Origin: Phoebastria nigripes
Lineage: Eukaryota; Chordata; Aves; Procellariiformes; Diomedeidae
Direction of reading: 5' to 3'
DNA length: 64,000 nucleotides
Assembly: GCA_035582835.1 (NCBI GenBank)
Contig: JAYKAV010003059.1
Coordinates: 124,713-188,712, forward strand
The translations under genes and the position numbers were made by a program. Below the pieces are notes generated by a model that saw nothing but the letters and a program-made list of their open reading frames with translations, searched no databases and was not told the DNA's origin. Positions 1 through 11,639 of this stretch are shown piece by piece. Within the stretch, counting starts at the first letter, position 1. Every line of letters starts with the position of its first letter.

Positions 1-260
1 AGAAAAATACAGCACAAGTACAGAAAGAATGTAAACATGGATGTGAATGGAAAGGACTAAACCAGTGCAAGCCTGGCTGGTGGGTGCTGAGAAAGGATGC
101 AAAAAAAAGCAAAGGAAAAGAAAGTATAGCATGGAAAATCATGGCCAAATTCTATCAAACTAAAATTAGGCAAATATGAAGTAAATAGATTCAATGTTGA
201 TGGAATTCCTCTGGATTTAAATACCTGTTTAACTGAAAGCTATACCTGGCCTTAAGCACT

Positions 261-737
261 GAATAGAATAGAATAGAATAGACTATTTCAGTTGGAAGGG
301 ACCTACAATGATCATCTAGTCCAACTGCCTGACCATTTCAGAGCTGACCAAAAGTTAAAGCATGTTGTTAAGGGCATTCTCCAAATGCCTCTTAAACACT
401 GACAGGCTTGGGGCATTGACCACCTCTCTAGGAAGCCTGTTCCAGTGTTTGACCACCCTCTCGGTAAGGAAGTGCTTCCTAATGTCCAGCCTAAACCTCC
501 CCTGGCACAGCTTTGAACCATTCCCACACGTCCTGTCACTGGATACCAGGGAGAAGAGATCAGCACCTCCCTCTCCACTTCCCCTCCTCAGGAAGCTTGG
601 AGAGCAATAACATCGCCCCTCAGCCTCCTTTTCTCCAAGCTAGGCAAGCCCAAAGTCCTTAGCTGCTCCTCATAGGACATGCCTTCCAGCCCTTCCACCA
701 GCTGTGTTGCCCTCCTCTGGACGCATTCAAGGACCTT
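261..737 (-). mobile_element. CR1 LINE, 3' end, truncated
   Basis: Read on the minus strand this is the 3' end of a chicken-repeat-1 (CR1) LINE: the last part of ORF2, the 3' UTR, and a short pentamer tail seen on the plus strand as GAATA repeats at 261-282. The characteristic end block (TTGGAAGGGACCTACAATG at the plus-strand start) is intact. The copy is truncated at its 5' end near 737, as most CR1 copies are. The apparent 82- and 88-codon frames across it are chance frames. It belongs to the same subfamily as the copy at 27200-27764, sharing long near-identical blocks and the same tail. It cannot move by itself. Confidence 0.95.
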
Positions 738-3117
738 AAGTGACTTCACGCTTCTCCATAGTCATCTAGTTCTCTCCGTGAAACAACTTCTTTCTATCAG
801 TATAACATGATTCACCATTTTACAAAGACTATCCATGTTCTTTATCATGTGTAGCCTAGTGTTCCCCAACTGAAAGCAGGGCCAGTTTGTGTTAGGCATG
901 GCACAAGCACCCTGTTCCTCCACAGCATGCAAACCCTGTTCAGACATTACCCAAGTATTAATCACCACGGCACCCTCGAGCTGAGATTGCTGATGGCAAT
1001 GCTTGGTAATAATAATGGGTGTTTTATATCTTCAAGAAATGCATCAGGAAGTAAATTGTTTCTGGAGAGATACCAACTGACATTACAGGAGGTTGAGCCA
1101 TAGTCTGCAGCAGTCAGCAAGACATTTTCTGTAGACAGCAGTGTTGCTAACAAGAGTTGTCACTTTTCATGCTAAACAGTAAGAAAAACACAGACCATTT
1201 GAGCTGACCTTAGTATTCCTCATTCTCTGACAAGCATGCACATACAGCATTATGCTGTATGGACAATTGTCATTTTCCACCCCATTCCTGCCTATGGCAT
1301 TAATTTGCAATCAGCTTCGGGATTTCTTCTAAAGCACACCATTCATTTTTAATTTATATTATTTAAATATCACAAAAATATTTGCATTAGCATTAAGTAA
1401 TAACCATCACTCATAGTATCCATGAGGATGGTCCTCACAGAGGAAGACGACAGTAAGCCATGGTTTTCTTGGGTCTCTCCATCCCAATGTATGTTGTAAA
1501 CTCAATGACAAAAGCAAGAAACTATTTTCCACCCTAAGATACACCCATTTGAACTTACAGCAAATCCAGATTCTACAAAGCTTTCATTCTCTATGGGCTT
1601 TTATAACTAGCCACATCCCTGTCATCTCTGAGTGCATTCCAGTAATGCCTTAAGCACTGTGCCCAACATCTGTCCAGTGGGGTTTGTTCTCTCACTGTTG
1701 CCATGTGTCCACGCTTTCCAATTGAGCTTTTCAACAAAAAAGCGTCAGTCTCTCTAGACTCTGCTTCCTGCTATTTTTGCTCAAACTTGTCTTCCTCACA
1801 TAACACCCGTCTTCATCCAGATATCCAAAGCAACTTAGCAGGCTACTGAGTAGCTTCAGCAGTTGCAGTTGCTGTGTGGGAAGCTACAGACTTTTTTTCT
1901 CAAAATAGCTCTTCTGTGAACTTGTGTGCTATTTCCTTTTCCTGCCTCCTGAATAGTTCCCTAATTTTGGTTGTTGGAAAGCTGTCACTAAGCTCTTCTC
2001 ATTGCCTAAGCAGAAACAAAACAGAAATTTCAGTATGTATGACCATCTCAAAACCAGTGCCTGCTATGAGCCTACAATTCTGGGATAGCTCTTCTGACAG
2101 TGAGACTCAATCCTGATGGGCAATGATAGTGGTTGAGGTGCATTGACTCCACTGTGTTTGGCCCATTCGGCAAGTGAGCTTCTTTATGTGTGTCTGCTGT
2201 GACACGCAGGGCTCTCCACCATCCAACCTGCCCCAAATGCCTACAGCTAGTCCTCCAGCACAAAAGCCTCTTCTTCAGAAGTGGACNTTTTATCCTTGGA
2301 AGACAACAACTAACAGTGTCACCAAAAGCCCTGTCTGCCCTTTTGGCACAGTAAAGATCCCCTGAGCTTTCTCAATAAGTTTTCTTCAGTTTCTTTGCAA
2401 AAAGCCTTCCCTCTTCAAGTGCAATTTTTCCATCCCCCCTGCTGTCCCATTCAGTGTTAGGAATGAATCATGGTTGTGAAGTAAATTCATCATCTGTTCA
2501 AATCGAGTTCAAAGTTTCTCAGCACTGTAAATGAAACTAATTTTTGCTGTCTCAAGGATGGCTTGGCCTAATGTGAGAAGGGAAGGAATAAAGGGAGAGA
2601 TTGGGGTGGTCCTGACGTCAGACTTGCTGCTTCTGCCATTGCCAGTGCAGTGGGAAGAGGGGAGGGTAGTGCCAGCTGGGTGGGCTGTCTTCATGAACCA
2701 CAGGTAGCACAGAGAGGAAAAGCAGGCAGGGAACTACACAGGCAAATGGAGAGAAACCTGAATAACCACATAATCCACTACAGCAGGCAGGAGTTTTGTG
2801 GAAAATTAGTACATTAAGAGTATTGGTCACTATAGTTGCAGCTAGTGAGATTCATTAGGAACAATCACTCACAGTTATTCCTGCAGGATCTTTTAACCAT
2901 GGGATTTCAAAGCATCTACCAGAAAAAAAAAACACTTAAAAAACCCCAACATTTAAAAGGTTTTGAGCCCCAAATCAACACTTCCCACTTGGTATAAATA
3001 TAAATAACATTGTATAAACAAAAACTCAGTTAATTTGCAAAAAGTCAACCGTTCGGAAGATGTTACAAATATATTTCTGCCCAAATTTATTGTGTTGGTT
3101 TTTTACACAGGGGCTGC
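738..3117. other. non-coding stretch, no gene seen
   Basis: About 2.4 kb of AT-rich unique sequence. All open frames are under 85 codons, show no recognisable domain and no convincing splice signals. One ambiguous base lies at 2287. I see no repeat family here apart from short A and T runs. Confidence 0.6.
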
Positions 3118-3177
3118 AGCTCTCAAAGCATCTTACAAACACTCAAAAATCTTCACTATGCCTCTGTAAGAAGGTGA
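3118..3177 (+). repeat. possible ancient SINE-like fragment
   Basis: The stretch contains CTCTCAAAGCATCTTACAAAC followed by a degraded CTCTGTAAGAAGGTGAG. It resembles the 'atctcaaagc..ctttacaaa ... gaggtag' core of old amniote interspersed repeats (MIR or CORE-SINE class). A second trace of the same motif lies at 16562-16615. It is too diverged to assign by eye and could be coincidence. Confidence 0.3.
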
Positions 3178-4200
3178 GATATGGACTGGATAAGTGGCAA
3201 TAAAGTGGATGGAAAATTGGCTGGACTGCTTGACTCAAAAGGTTGGCATCAGCAGTACAAAATCCATCTGGTGGCAGGTTACTACTAGTGGAGTCCCTCT
3301 GGGACTGATAACTGGGGCCAACACTGTTTAATGCATTTATTAACAACTGGGACCTGTGGATGATACCAAATTGCAGGGATGTGGTTGATATGCTGGAGGG
3401 CAGGGCTGCTATTTAGCGGGACCCTGACAGGAGGAATGGACTGACAGGAGCCTCATGACAATCAGCAAAGGCAAATGCCAAGTCCTTCACATGGGATGGA
3501 ATAACCTTGTGCAACAGTTCAGTATGGTCAACTGTCTAGAAAGCAGCTTTTCAGAGAGGGACCTGGGTGTTCTGGTGGACCTCAGGCTGAATGTGTGGGC
3601 AATATGCCACTGTGGCAAAGACCAACTGTGTGCTGGGCTGTATTAGCAAGGTTATAACCAGCAGGTCAAGAGAGGTCATTCTTCTCTTTTATTCCACACC
3701 TGTGAAACGACAGCTGGAGTACTGTGTCCACTCTGGGGTTCCCCAGTTCAAGAAATTCATTGACAAACTGGAGCAAGACCAGCAGAGGGTCACCAGGATG
3801 GTTAGGAGACAGGAGCACATGATGTTTGAAGAGAGGCAGTCAGAGCTGGGTTTGTCCAGTCCCATGATGACAAGGCCGAGGGGAGATGTTTTTGCTCTTC
3901 ATGACTCAGTAACGGGCGTCAGACTCTTCTGTGTGGTGCATGCTGATAGGATGAAAGGCAATGGGCACAAACTGCACCAAGGGAAATTCATTCAGATGTT
4001 AGGAAGATAATTTTCACCATGAGGGTAGTTCAGCACTAGAACAGGCTGCCCAGAGTAGCTGTGTCATTTCCATCCCAGCAGACATTCGAAACTCAGCTGG
4101 ACAAGGTCCTGAGCCATCTGATCTTGGCTGGACTAAATTTGCGTGTGAGGAGGGACAAGATGTCTTCCCAAGGTCTGTTCCAACCTAAATGACTCCAGTT
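3178..4200 (+). mobile_element. CR1 LINE, ORF2 3' part and 3' UTR
   Basis: A plus-strand CR1 fragment of about 1 kb. It starts inside the reverse-transcriptase region of ORF2 and runs through the C-terminal region (the stretch around 3700 reads as a decayed version of the '[11 protein letters not shown]' block) into the 3' UTR. It ends with a diverged TCTGTTCCAACCTAAATGACT. The segment around 3335-3375 appears internally deleted: the 'FN-FIN-D' block joins directly to DDTKL, removing the linker before the catalytic aspartates. Frameshifts break the frame several times. The divergence suggests an older insertion than the 49.6 kb copy. Confidence 0.9.
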
Positions 4201-7200
4201 CTAAGGGAAAGGGCCACTGAGGGGAAGTTCAGCCCCACTAAAAGCTATTGCTTCCTATATGAAACCTCCTGGTTGAGAGGGATGTGAAATGCTTTTCATG
4301 CCATCCCACAAAAACAGTTGAGATTTTAGAATTTTCAATTTCTTTTAGTAGGTCAACACCAAGGCTTTCTAGGTTTTGTCTGGTTTGTTTTTTGTTTCTC
4401 TAAAAGGACGTGAGAAAAGATTAGCTATTTGTCTGGTAATCAAATAGTAATTGAACCTGAACCTGGAGCTCTTTCATCCAAGAGAAGTGTCCTGATCTTC
4501 AGGCCAGGAAGTGCTAGCCTCCCTCCACTTTCCCTGGCATGGCATATACTTTATCAGGAAAAGTAGCTCCAAAAAGGGTAAGTGAGGCATTTTTGCAGGG
4601 AAAATAGTTTAGTTTTAGAAATTTCTGACCAGGTCTATATGGCCCCTGCAGTGCAGGACCACACAGAAACTTTAGAGCAAAAAGTGAAGAAAAAACTCAC
4701 TCACATTGCAACCGCTGTATTTCTGAAATAGAAGGAAATTGTGAAGACAAAGAAGTTGGCCAGTATTTTGGGATTAACACCTCTGAAATGTGAAATATGT
4801 CCCAAGACAGATTATAATCATAAATGATAGAGCTTTGTTTTTGTGTCTCATGCAGTAATGATGTATTTGATCTGAGCAGGGACTTCCCACAGAAAAAAAG
4901 CAAGAATGAGACTTCAGTCTTTCAGCTCACGTGGTCATCTGGCATCTTGTGACTGTGGTGCTTTCGTGTATGNCAAGAGGGGCAGTGGTAACTACAGTTT
5001 TGGAGCAGACTTTGTGAGCAAGATTAAAATGCTTTCAGTGATAAAGACTGTGGTGTTATCTTCCTTGCATCATTCAAACAGTGCGAAGAGACGTAAGTCT
5101 GTCCTAAATATCACATCAAATCTTTGCTGGCTGCTTCTTCACCACCCTTTTTGCCAGAGACAGTTAGTTACAGCTGGAAAATGCTCTCATCTGCATGATA
5201 GTGTCCTAGACATCATCCTGTCGGCCAAGTCTGAAGAGGTGAACGTGGGGGAAAAACTGGCCCTTGTGATTCTTATTGCCTCCCCTTCAGTTGAATCCAG
5301 ACTGCATTCAGATGAAAATTTGATATTTTATCTTTCCATTTTAATCTTCCATTGCAGTCATGAGCTCTTCAGGGAGGGCATTGCCTCTGCCTGAGTGACC
5401 AGTGCCTATCACAGCAGGTTCCTGGCCCCTGGGCACTACTGCAATAGAGTAATAGTTATCCCCAGCCATCCAGATGTGGGCACAGTCGTACTGTGGATAA
5501 TGGTGATAGCAAAATGAGAACCAGGAGGAAATTATTTTTATGCTGCTAGTAATTACAGGGCATTTGGGGAGAGCATGTGGAACAGCAAAAGCAATGCTGC
5601 CATGCTGTGTGTTAGCTATCAGTATTATACTATGTTGTCTTGAATGTTACAAAGACTTTTTATCCAGTTCCCAAATTGCTTGGTGAATACAGGGAAGGTT
5701 ACGCTGAATGGATTTGATGGTCAAAAATTGACCATCCAGACTTGCAGCTGGCTGGCACTTGGGTGAGGCCAAAGGAGGCTTAAAGCTGCCCTTTGCCATC
5801 ACAGGCACATTTGGGAGTTCCTGAGGAACCTGAGAGCACTTGGCTTCCCATAGCCGCCCTGGGAATTCCAGGAAATCTTTTGTTACAACATGTTTGTATC
5901 TGTCTTGATTCTGGTTCTGCTCAAACACGGATCCTGGATCCTTGCTTCGACCCCTGGATCCCACTCCCCTCCCTGCCCCAGCCCTTTGCGCTGGCCCTGC
6001 ACCCCACCCCGCACCCTCTCTGGTGTGGAGGGGGAGGACGTCCCTGCTAAACTTCTAACAAAGTTTTTCTCAGAAAAAGCTTCACCACATCCAAAGCCAG
6101 GATGTAACTCCAGAGAAAAACATCACTTTCCTGAACAGGGCCACTGCGTTCAAATCAGGCAAGGAAAGTTTTTAAATAGCTTTAGCAAAGCCTGTTTACC
6201 AAGCCTGTGAACTCTCAGGCCATCAGAGGGAGCTTTTAAAATGCTCTTCATGTACAGGAAAGCCTTTTGTCTTCACGAGTTCAACACGGCCCCATCCTGG
6301 CTGCACTGCCCTGCTTACCAGCGGGCTCCCATCCTTTGCCCCTCTGCTCTCCGCCACTTGCTGAAAGCGAAAGACGCCGGCAGCATNCGGTGACGCAGCC
6401 GTCCGGTTTTGGAGCCGTTCTTATTCTCGTGTTTATACTCTCAGCATACAGTGCGCAGTGGCAAAAGAAGCCTGCTCCAGATCTGCCTGCCTTGGCTGGC
6501 GACAGAAAATGTACTGCCTGATGCATTCGGAGGGGTGACTAAGTCAAAGGGGTTTCATCTGCTTTCCATCACCCCGATGTTTTCATTTCTTCTTTCACTT
6601 TTAATAAATCTTCAGGTGTGTGTGAGAGGTTATGCACAATTTGGCAGGGGGGGTGTTAGTTGTTAGACTAATAGCCTTAATAAATAGTTTTATCTCATGG
6701 TGACAAGACCAGTATTTCTGATAAGCCTGTGGCAATGGACGTAAGTCCCATAACCACAGTTAAATGACAAGAGTTTCTTACAGCTCGGAGCCAGCTGACA
6801 GGGTCAGGCACCCAACTGCCACGGCACCTTACGTTTAAACAGTCAGCTATGCTGCTGTGATAGTTGTCATCAGGGGCTGATGTTACACACAGTTATTCTA
6901 TCCTGTGGCCTTGTTTCATGTCTCTGTAACCCTGGGGTCTTCACCACAGAAAAAAATCAACGTGATACAGTGAGGAGCAAGGCAGAGTTTAAGATATTTG
7001 AGTTTCTTAATTATATTTCTAGATTATCCAGCGTTCAGCATTGGAGGAGATGGTCTTAATAAAGGTGTTTGACTTCTGAAGTTTCAGAATTTCTCATTTG
7101 CAAAACAACCCTATCATGTTCTTTTACGTTTTGTACCTGTAAGTAGATATACCTATATAACAATTTGAGGCCCAGCTGGATGGATTATTCTTCTCAAGCT

Positions 7201-10200
7201 TTTGGATGGAAATCTTCTTGAGCTTTTTAAAATATTCATGACTGGATTATAACATTTTGATACGTGGTCTTGTTTTTGGAAGATGGGTTGGAATGTTTTT
7301 ATCTTTAAGTTTGTAATTTTTCTTACTGTGCAAATCTCCCTAGAGGAGGAGGCAGATTTAATCTTTTTAAGAGGCCCTTTGAGGTTTATAACCACCACAG
7401 GCTGTATCCTGTATGGGGACCCTTTGACAGTGTCTTGGAGCATTTATCTGCAAACTTATCAAAGCTCAAATATCTGATCAGTTCCAATATAGACAGCCTC
7501 TGCTCAGATGCTCCAGCATCCATCCAGTACAACTTGCTTCTCCTTCGTTTGGATCAATAATGGCTAATAAGGATGAAGGTAACACATCAGACTCCTTCAG
7601 CGTACTATTGCTGCCTTCTGACAAGCTGTTGGCTGAAAGGAGGGACCCTGCAGGCAGTTTCTGTTAAGAAGAAAAAATAACAATAAACAGTTTTTTTAAT
7701 GCAATCCCTTTCATTTACAAAGCATGTGCAAAAGTCTGTTTCTTTCAGAGCACAAGAAATCAAATAGGAGTGACAGCATCTTGGAGCTGGGAACAAAGAC
7801 ATTATCTTTCAGCCAAAAGTCTGTGCTAGGGTGGGGGGATTTTTCCTNCTATGAAGACTTCTATGTTTGTCTGCACTTAGTCGGTATCTTTTTTTCTCTG
7901 CTGTGTCTGCATGTCTTTTACATTCACACAAACCACCAGAGATAGCAAAGGAGCCGCTCTGCCTTTGTTATGAGGCAAAATCTTCGAGTGTTTGAGTGAT
8001 TTGGTTCCAAGGGAGCCTAAGCCTTTCTGTAACGATGGGAAGTGGCTATGTCCAGCCCCTAACATTACTTATCATTGTAACAGCTCTGAAGGTCTAAGGA
8101 CACAGACAAGGAAAGAATTGTAGGTCTAATTTTTCATGAGACCAACCTATGCACTCAAAAACTATACATAAATCTTTGGGCAACCAAGCTTTTTTTTATA
8201 GGTCTGAGACAGAAGCGGCAATTTTCATGGTACTGGTTGGGAACAATCTTTTTGAGGTCAGTTTACTTTTAATAAAATAAGTTTAATAGATAAGGTAATG
8301 ACACCCATGGACCACAGAGGGTGTTGGCAAGGGGAGAGTTGATATGCTTGAGGGGTACAGCGACAGGAGGGAGCACCTGAGGGCTGAGAGGGTTTAGCAG
8401 ATGAAGGATGTGTGAAACATTGCAGGATGATGTGAAGCAAACGTCTCTGCTGATCTGCTGATTTTTAGTAGCTAGTAGAGGTGAATATTATTTCCTCGGC
8501 TTATTTTTGGTAGGTCTTTCTCGAGAACTGGCAAGTAGAGATGGGGTAGTTGTTTTGTGAAAAATGTTCTCTCATGGGAAGCTGGCTTACAGGTTTTCTT
8601 GGAGAGGTCATCCTGCTGGGCAGTGGTCCTGGGCTCGCTTCCTCAGAGACCGCAGCACATAGCAGCTNGAGTCTTCCCCCCTCAAATTCTGCTCTGGGGA
8701 AAGCAGTAATAAGAAATTCAAAATACAGTCACGTGAATTTTCTTACGGTTTTAATATTTTTATCTTGTCTTGTCTTGTCTTATCTGATAAGCTTGTCCAG
8801 CCATCCCCAACTCGTTTTGAGTATCTTTTCTGACACATGAAAAAGCACACTATCAATTCCCTTCAGGTTAGTTTAGCTATGAGAGGGCGTGAGTGTGGTT
8901 ATGTGTGGGTGTGGTGCATGCGTATGCTTATCAAAATCAGATAACACCAGAAAACTAATTACAACTTAACTGTTGTTGCAATCTCTTCTGTGGAAGAGAA
9001 GTTTTCACATGAATATTACTTGCATTAGAGGTGAAATCAGATCCCCATCCCGCACTTGCTGTGTTTGGAGCATTGCCAAAAAAACTCTTTTAAAAAGGCA
9101 TTCCTACTGGAATATGTCACGGGCTATTCTCGCTCCCAGCTCTGACGGGCTTCAGATGGGGAGCTGGAATGCAGACCTCCCAGTCACACACAGGAGTGGC
9201 AGCATTCGGGGGGCTCACGTTGCAACCTAGAGAAGATAAGCACCAAGGCAGGGGCAATATCGCATGAAAATGACAGGGAGAAATAAGCAAATGCCATGAG
9301 CTGTGTGTAGGGAGCTGAGCAAATCCACAGCCCTACAAATCTGCATTTAACACTAGCCAGAGCTTAAGTCAGTGTAATGATTAGCCAGGATTTACACATA
9401 TGTACTTCTACTGAAAAGTTGTATTTATTGCTTTAAAAGGCAATATCCCCATGATAGAATGGGCTGCCTAAAGAGCACAGTGAAAAGCAAGGAGAGAAGG
9501 AAGCAGCTGAGCTGAGTAAGGGGAGAATTAGATCATGGCAAACTCTTCAAGGCAGAGCATTAGATGCAGAGTCCTCTTCATTCATCTTCTGGTTAGCCCA
9601 TCTCCCTTGGAAGGGACTACCCTGCTGTAAGGAGAAAGAAGTGTAAATATATATATTCTGAGCTAGGGATAATTTCATTTTAGGTTCTTTGTTTCCCAGG
9701 TTTGTTTTAAACAAGCAGACCCACCCCCTCCCAGTAAATATTTCCTACTTCCTTTGGTGTCATGTCAGATTAAACCTGGAATATCTTTTAGAGATCATGT
9801 GAAAACAGTTCTATCTTCACCAGGTAACTGTCATGAATATCAACATACCAAGCAGAACAGACTGTGATAATAAAAATGTTGATCTCTGTGGCTGCTGAAA
9901 GAGCAACATGAAGTGAATCTCACTGATACTTAATTTGCAAACTGAATTGCACCTATTTAGGGAGGGGAAAAACAGCAACGTTCATATTGATGAGAAATTC
10001 TGCGTTTAAAAACGCTCCTTATTAATGATTCAAAACATACAGTTCCTAGGAGCTGTAAATAAGTTCAGTATTCTGTACACTAATCCATAACCATTATCAT
10101 ATGTAGAGAACAAGAAGTTACTCACAAACAGATGTTCCCTCTGCCAAACCCATTCATTTAATGCACATTTTACTTTCCAAGTCCTAGTTAACACCTTTCT

Positions 10201-10621
10201 GTGGTGGGCGGATTACGTGAAAGGATGGAAAAGCAGGGATTAGTTTGCCTGCAAAGGAGCAATGTCTTCATGTTTGTTCTGGAGTCTTTTCCATCTTGCC
10301 TTGCAGTGGAAGAGTTATTCATCTTGGACTTGCTCTCACTGCCCTGGAGGGCACTCAGCTTTATGTTTCCAGGCACTGTGAGGCACTACGAGATGCCAAA
10401 CTTGTTCTATTACCAGAGAGCTGCATCATTAAATGTGCTCTCTGCACTGACCAGTAATGAAGCCTGGCATTCACAAATGCTTATGCCCAGAGAAGGCAAT
10501 TACCTTGCTTAAGTTATAGGTGAGCTTTCAGGGAAAGGTACGCCAAAAGCTAAGGGTGGAGGAAGAACTGCTGCTCTAATTTCAAAGTTACTTCATGTTT
10601 TCTCAGGGCCTAGTTCAGTCA
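4201..10621. other. non-coding stretch, no gene seen
   Basis: About 6.4 kb with no recognised gene or transposon. The longest frame is 162 codons on the plus strand (4906-5394); it contains an ambiguous base, has no domain I recognise and looks like chance. A short TCTTG pentamer array lies near 8763-8781, and a GT-rich patch at about 8880-8930. No promoter-like GC island is present. Confidence 0.55.
8763..8781 (+). repeat. TCTTG pentamer microsatellite
   Basis: Three to four copies of a TCTTG unit, running into TCTTATCTGATAA. Short and probably of no functional weight. Confidence 0.7.
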
Positions 10622-11060
10622 GGCTTTGAGTATCTCCAAGTATGGAGACCCCACCACCTTTCTGGGCAACGTGTTCCACTGGTTAAATACTCCAGTGAAA
10701 ATTTTTTCCATATGTCCAGCTGGAATTTCTCTTGCAACTTGTAACCACGTCTACTCTCCGTTTGCTATGCACGTCCAAGAAGCATGTAACTCAGTCTTTG
10801 CTGTAACTCCCTGTTAGGTAGATGTAGGCCGCAATAAGACCCTCCCTCAGCCTTCTCTTCTCCAGGGTTAAACAAATCCAGTTTTCTCAGTCCGTCCTCC
10901 TGCAGTGTGTGCTGCAGCATTGTGACCATTTTGGTGACCCTCTACTGGACTCTCCAATTTGTCAATGTCTTTCTTTTACTAGGAGCCCCAAACTGGACAC
11001 AGACCTCCAAATGCAGTCTCATGAGTACTAAACAGAGGGGATCCTCACATGAATCCTTAC
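10622..11060 (-). mobile_element. CR1 LINE, old fragment
   Basis: On the minus strand this matches the end of CR1 ORF2 and the start of the 3' UTR. Plus-strand landmarks, all reverse complements of CR1 blocks, are ATGGAGACCCCACCACCTTT, CCAGGGTTAAACAAATCCAG and CCCCAAACTGGACACAG. The terminal tail is missing at the low-coordinate end and the 5' part is truncated near 11060. It is clearly more diverged than the copy at 49569-50236. Confidence 0.85.
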
Positions 11061-11169
11061 AAGGAAAAGTACTGTCATGAATTAAAAACCTGACCAGGCT
11101 CTGCTGAGCTCTCTGAGAACTCCATTACTGCAATTAGCATGTTGCTAACCCTATCTCTTATGTGAATGC

Positions 11170-11492
11170 TTTCTGAGCAAGCCAAGGAAAAGAAGACGGA
11201 GCCAGACTCTTCTCGGTGATACTTAGTGAAAGGACAAGAGACAATGGGCACAAACTGAAATACAGGAAATTCTATTTAAATGTAAGAAAAAAAAGTCTTA
11301 CTGTGCAGGTGGTCCGACACTGGAACAGTTTGCCAGAGAGGTTGTGAAGCCTCCATCCTTGGAGATACTCAAAACCCAACTGAACACGGCCCTGAGCAAC
11401 CGGTTGCAGCTGACCCTCCTTTTAGCAGGGGTGGGTTGATGAGTGGGTCTCCAGAGGTGCCTTCCAACCTCAACTACTCTGTGATTCTGTGA
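11170..11492 (+). mobile_element. CR1 LINE, 3' end
   Basis: A plus-strand CR1 3' terminus: GGAGCCAGACTCTTCTC, then 'GGGCACAAACTGAAA', 'GACACTGGAACAG', 'CCTCCATCCTTGGAGATA', and the terminal block TGCCTTCCAACCTCAACTAC followed by CTCTGTGATTCTGTGA. The element is truncated at 5'. It lies about 110 bases from the neighbouring minus-strand CR1, so the two truncated 5' ends face each other. Confidence 0.92.
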
Positions 11493-11639
11493 ACTGCTAA
11501 GTGAGATTAAAGAAGCTATACGTTTAGGACAGGTCGTAGGAGGAGGGACTTTCAGTTGCCCACATTTGGGTTAATGCCTCATCAACATACAATGCAGAGA
11601 CACAATAAATGATTGTTTCCTAAAAAAACTAGTCATAGA

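Noticed and set aside
312..578. 88-codon minus-strand frame near the window start.
   Set aside because: It is the 3' UTR region of the CR1 copy at 261-737 read in a non-coding frame.
4906..5394. 162-codon plus-strand frame.
   Set aside because: It contains an ambiguous base, has no recognisable domain, no promoter or splice context, and sits in AT-rich unique DNA with no other gene signals.
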